Source: an uncultured Bacilli bacterium
GTDB lineage: Bacteria > Bacillota_I > Bacilli_A > RF39 > UBA660
Assembly: GCA_910584305.1 (NCBI GenBank)
Contig: CAJTZW010000016.1
Coordinates: forward strand, 1 to 32,629
Reading direction: 5' to 3'
DNA length: 32,629 bases
The position numbers were made by a program, and so were the translations under genes. Under the pieces are notes generated by a model, which was not told where the DNA came from, searched no databases, and saw nothing but the letters and a program-made list of their open reading frames with translations. Shown here piece by piece: positions 32,376 through 32,629 of this stretch. Within the stretch, counting starts at the first letter, position 1. The number at the start of each line of letters is the position of its first letter.

Positions 32376-32629
32376 TTACAGAGCTTCCACTTCTTCTTTT
32401 GATAAACCTGTTGACATCATTATATCTTCTATTGGAATACCAATGTTTTTTAGATTTCTCGCGGTTTGAAGAATCCCCTCTTCAATTCCTTTCACAATAC
32501 CTTTCTCGATACCTTGTTCAATTCCTTTCTCGATACCTTGTTTAATACCTTGTTCAATACCTTGCTTGATTCCCTGCTTCATTCCCCGTTTCATTCCTCG
32601 CTCTGTTGCTACCTTTTCTGCTGCTCTCA
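32376..32629 (-). CDS. C-terminal end of an Rpn/PD-(D/E)XK-type putative transposase (partial)
   Basis: The frame is open to the window edge, so the 5' part is missing. The visible 83 residues begin RAAEKVATERGMKRGMKQG, run through about ten tetrapeptide repeats of the form G-I/M-x-x, and end ARNLKNIGIPIEDIMMSTGLSKEEVEAL. This repeat-plus-tail is the standard end of the Rpn family (recombination-promoting nuclease, PDDEXK_2), in which the nuclease domain lies upstream. The repeats are often hypervariable in number. It is probably an accessory gene; activity cannot be judged without the N-terminal domain. Confidence 0.8.
   Translation of the reverse strand, partial: RAAEKVATERGMKRGMKQGIKQGIEQGIKQGIEKGIEQGIEKGIVKGIEEGILQTARNLKNIGIPIEDIMMSTGLSKEEVEAL
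32460..32594 (-). repeat. Tandem 12-nt coding repeats
   Basis: Degenerate copies of a 12-nt unit (minus strand GGAATTGAACAA and variants, encoding G-I-E-Q, G-I-K-Q, G-I-E-K) run nearly uninterrupted through the Rpn-like gene, a place prone to slippage and copy-number change. Confidence 0.75.

Overview
The window reads as chromosomal DNA of a low-GC, endospore-forming Firmicute, most likely an uncultured lineage of class Bacilli. It carries a clear homologue of the Bacillus outer-coat morphogenetic protein CotE, a small acid-soluble spore protein of the SspI type, a damaged sporulation sigma-factor gene, and a group of collagen-like proteins of the kind found on exosporia. Reading frames fit the standard bacterial code (TGA is a stop). 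No species assignment can be made from the sequence alone.

Layout. Positions 1-4650 are an accessory, decaying island: a frameshifted SigE/SigK-type sigma factor, several collagen-like (Gly-X-Y) proteins with a shared N-terminal motif, and remnants of IS982 and probably IS200 transposases. Two collagen-like genes are broken. Three form a minus-strand operon behind a very good sigma-K-type promoter (AC-N17-CATANNNTA); the same architecture lies upstream of cotE and, more weakly, upstream of a Met/Pro-rich coat-like gene at 22.7 kb. Positions 4650-7500 hold two poorly characterised genes (one an HExxH zincin), tRNA-Lys(CTT) with its own promoter and terminator, and a frameshifted HipA-like kinase gene.

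From about 7.7 kb onward nearly everything is on the minus strand and looks like core genome: a cell-wall operon (alpha/beta hydrolase, a MurF fused to a membrane domain, a D-Ala-D-Ala-type ligase), rpsP-khpA, cotE, three membrane proteins of unknown role, rnfC-rnfD, a two-component system, rnhB with a metallo-beta-lactamase-fold hydrolase, lemA, and topA followed by an unknown gene, two tandem murE paralogues and mraY. The two MurE enzymes differ at the amino-acid-selecting motif (DNPR against DDPH).

The most striking non-coding element is at about 16003-16629 on the minus strand: a roughly 627-nt RNA with a consensus vegetative promoter, a Rho-independent terminator, many perfect helices, one likely pseudoknot and no sensible ORF. 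It has the size and character of the large ornate RNAs (ROOL, OLE, GOLLD), but no class could be assigned by eye. It lies in the 1-kb gap between an apparently incomplete Rnf operon (only rnfC and rnfD) and a small membrane-protein gene that has almost no room for a promoter of its own.
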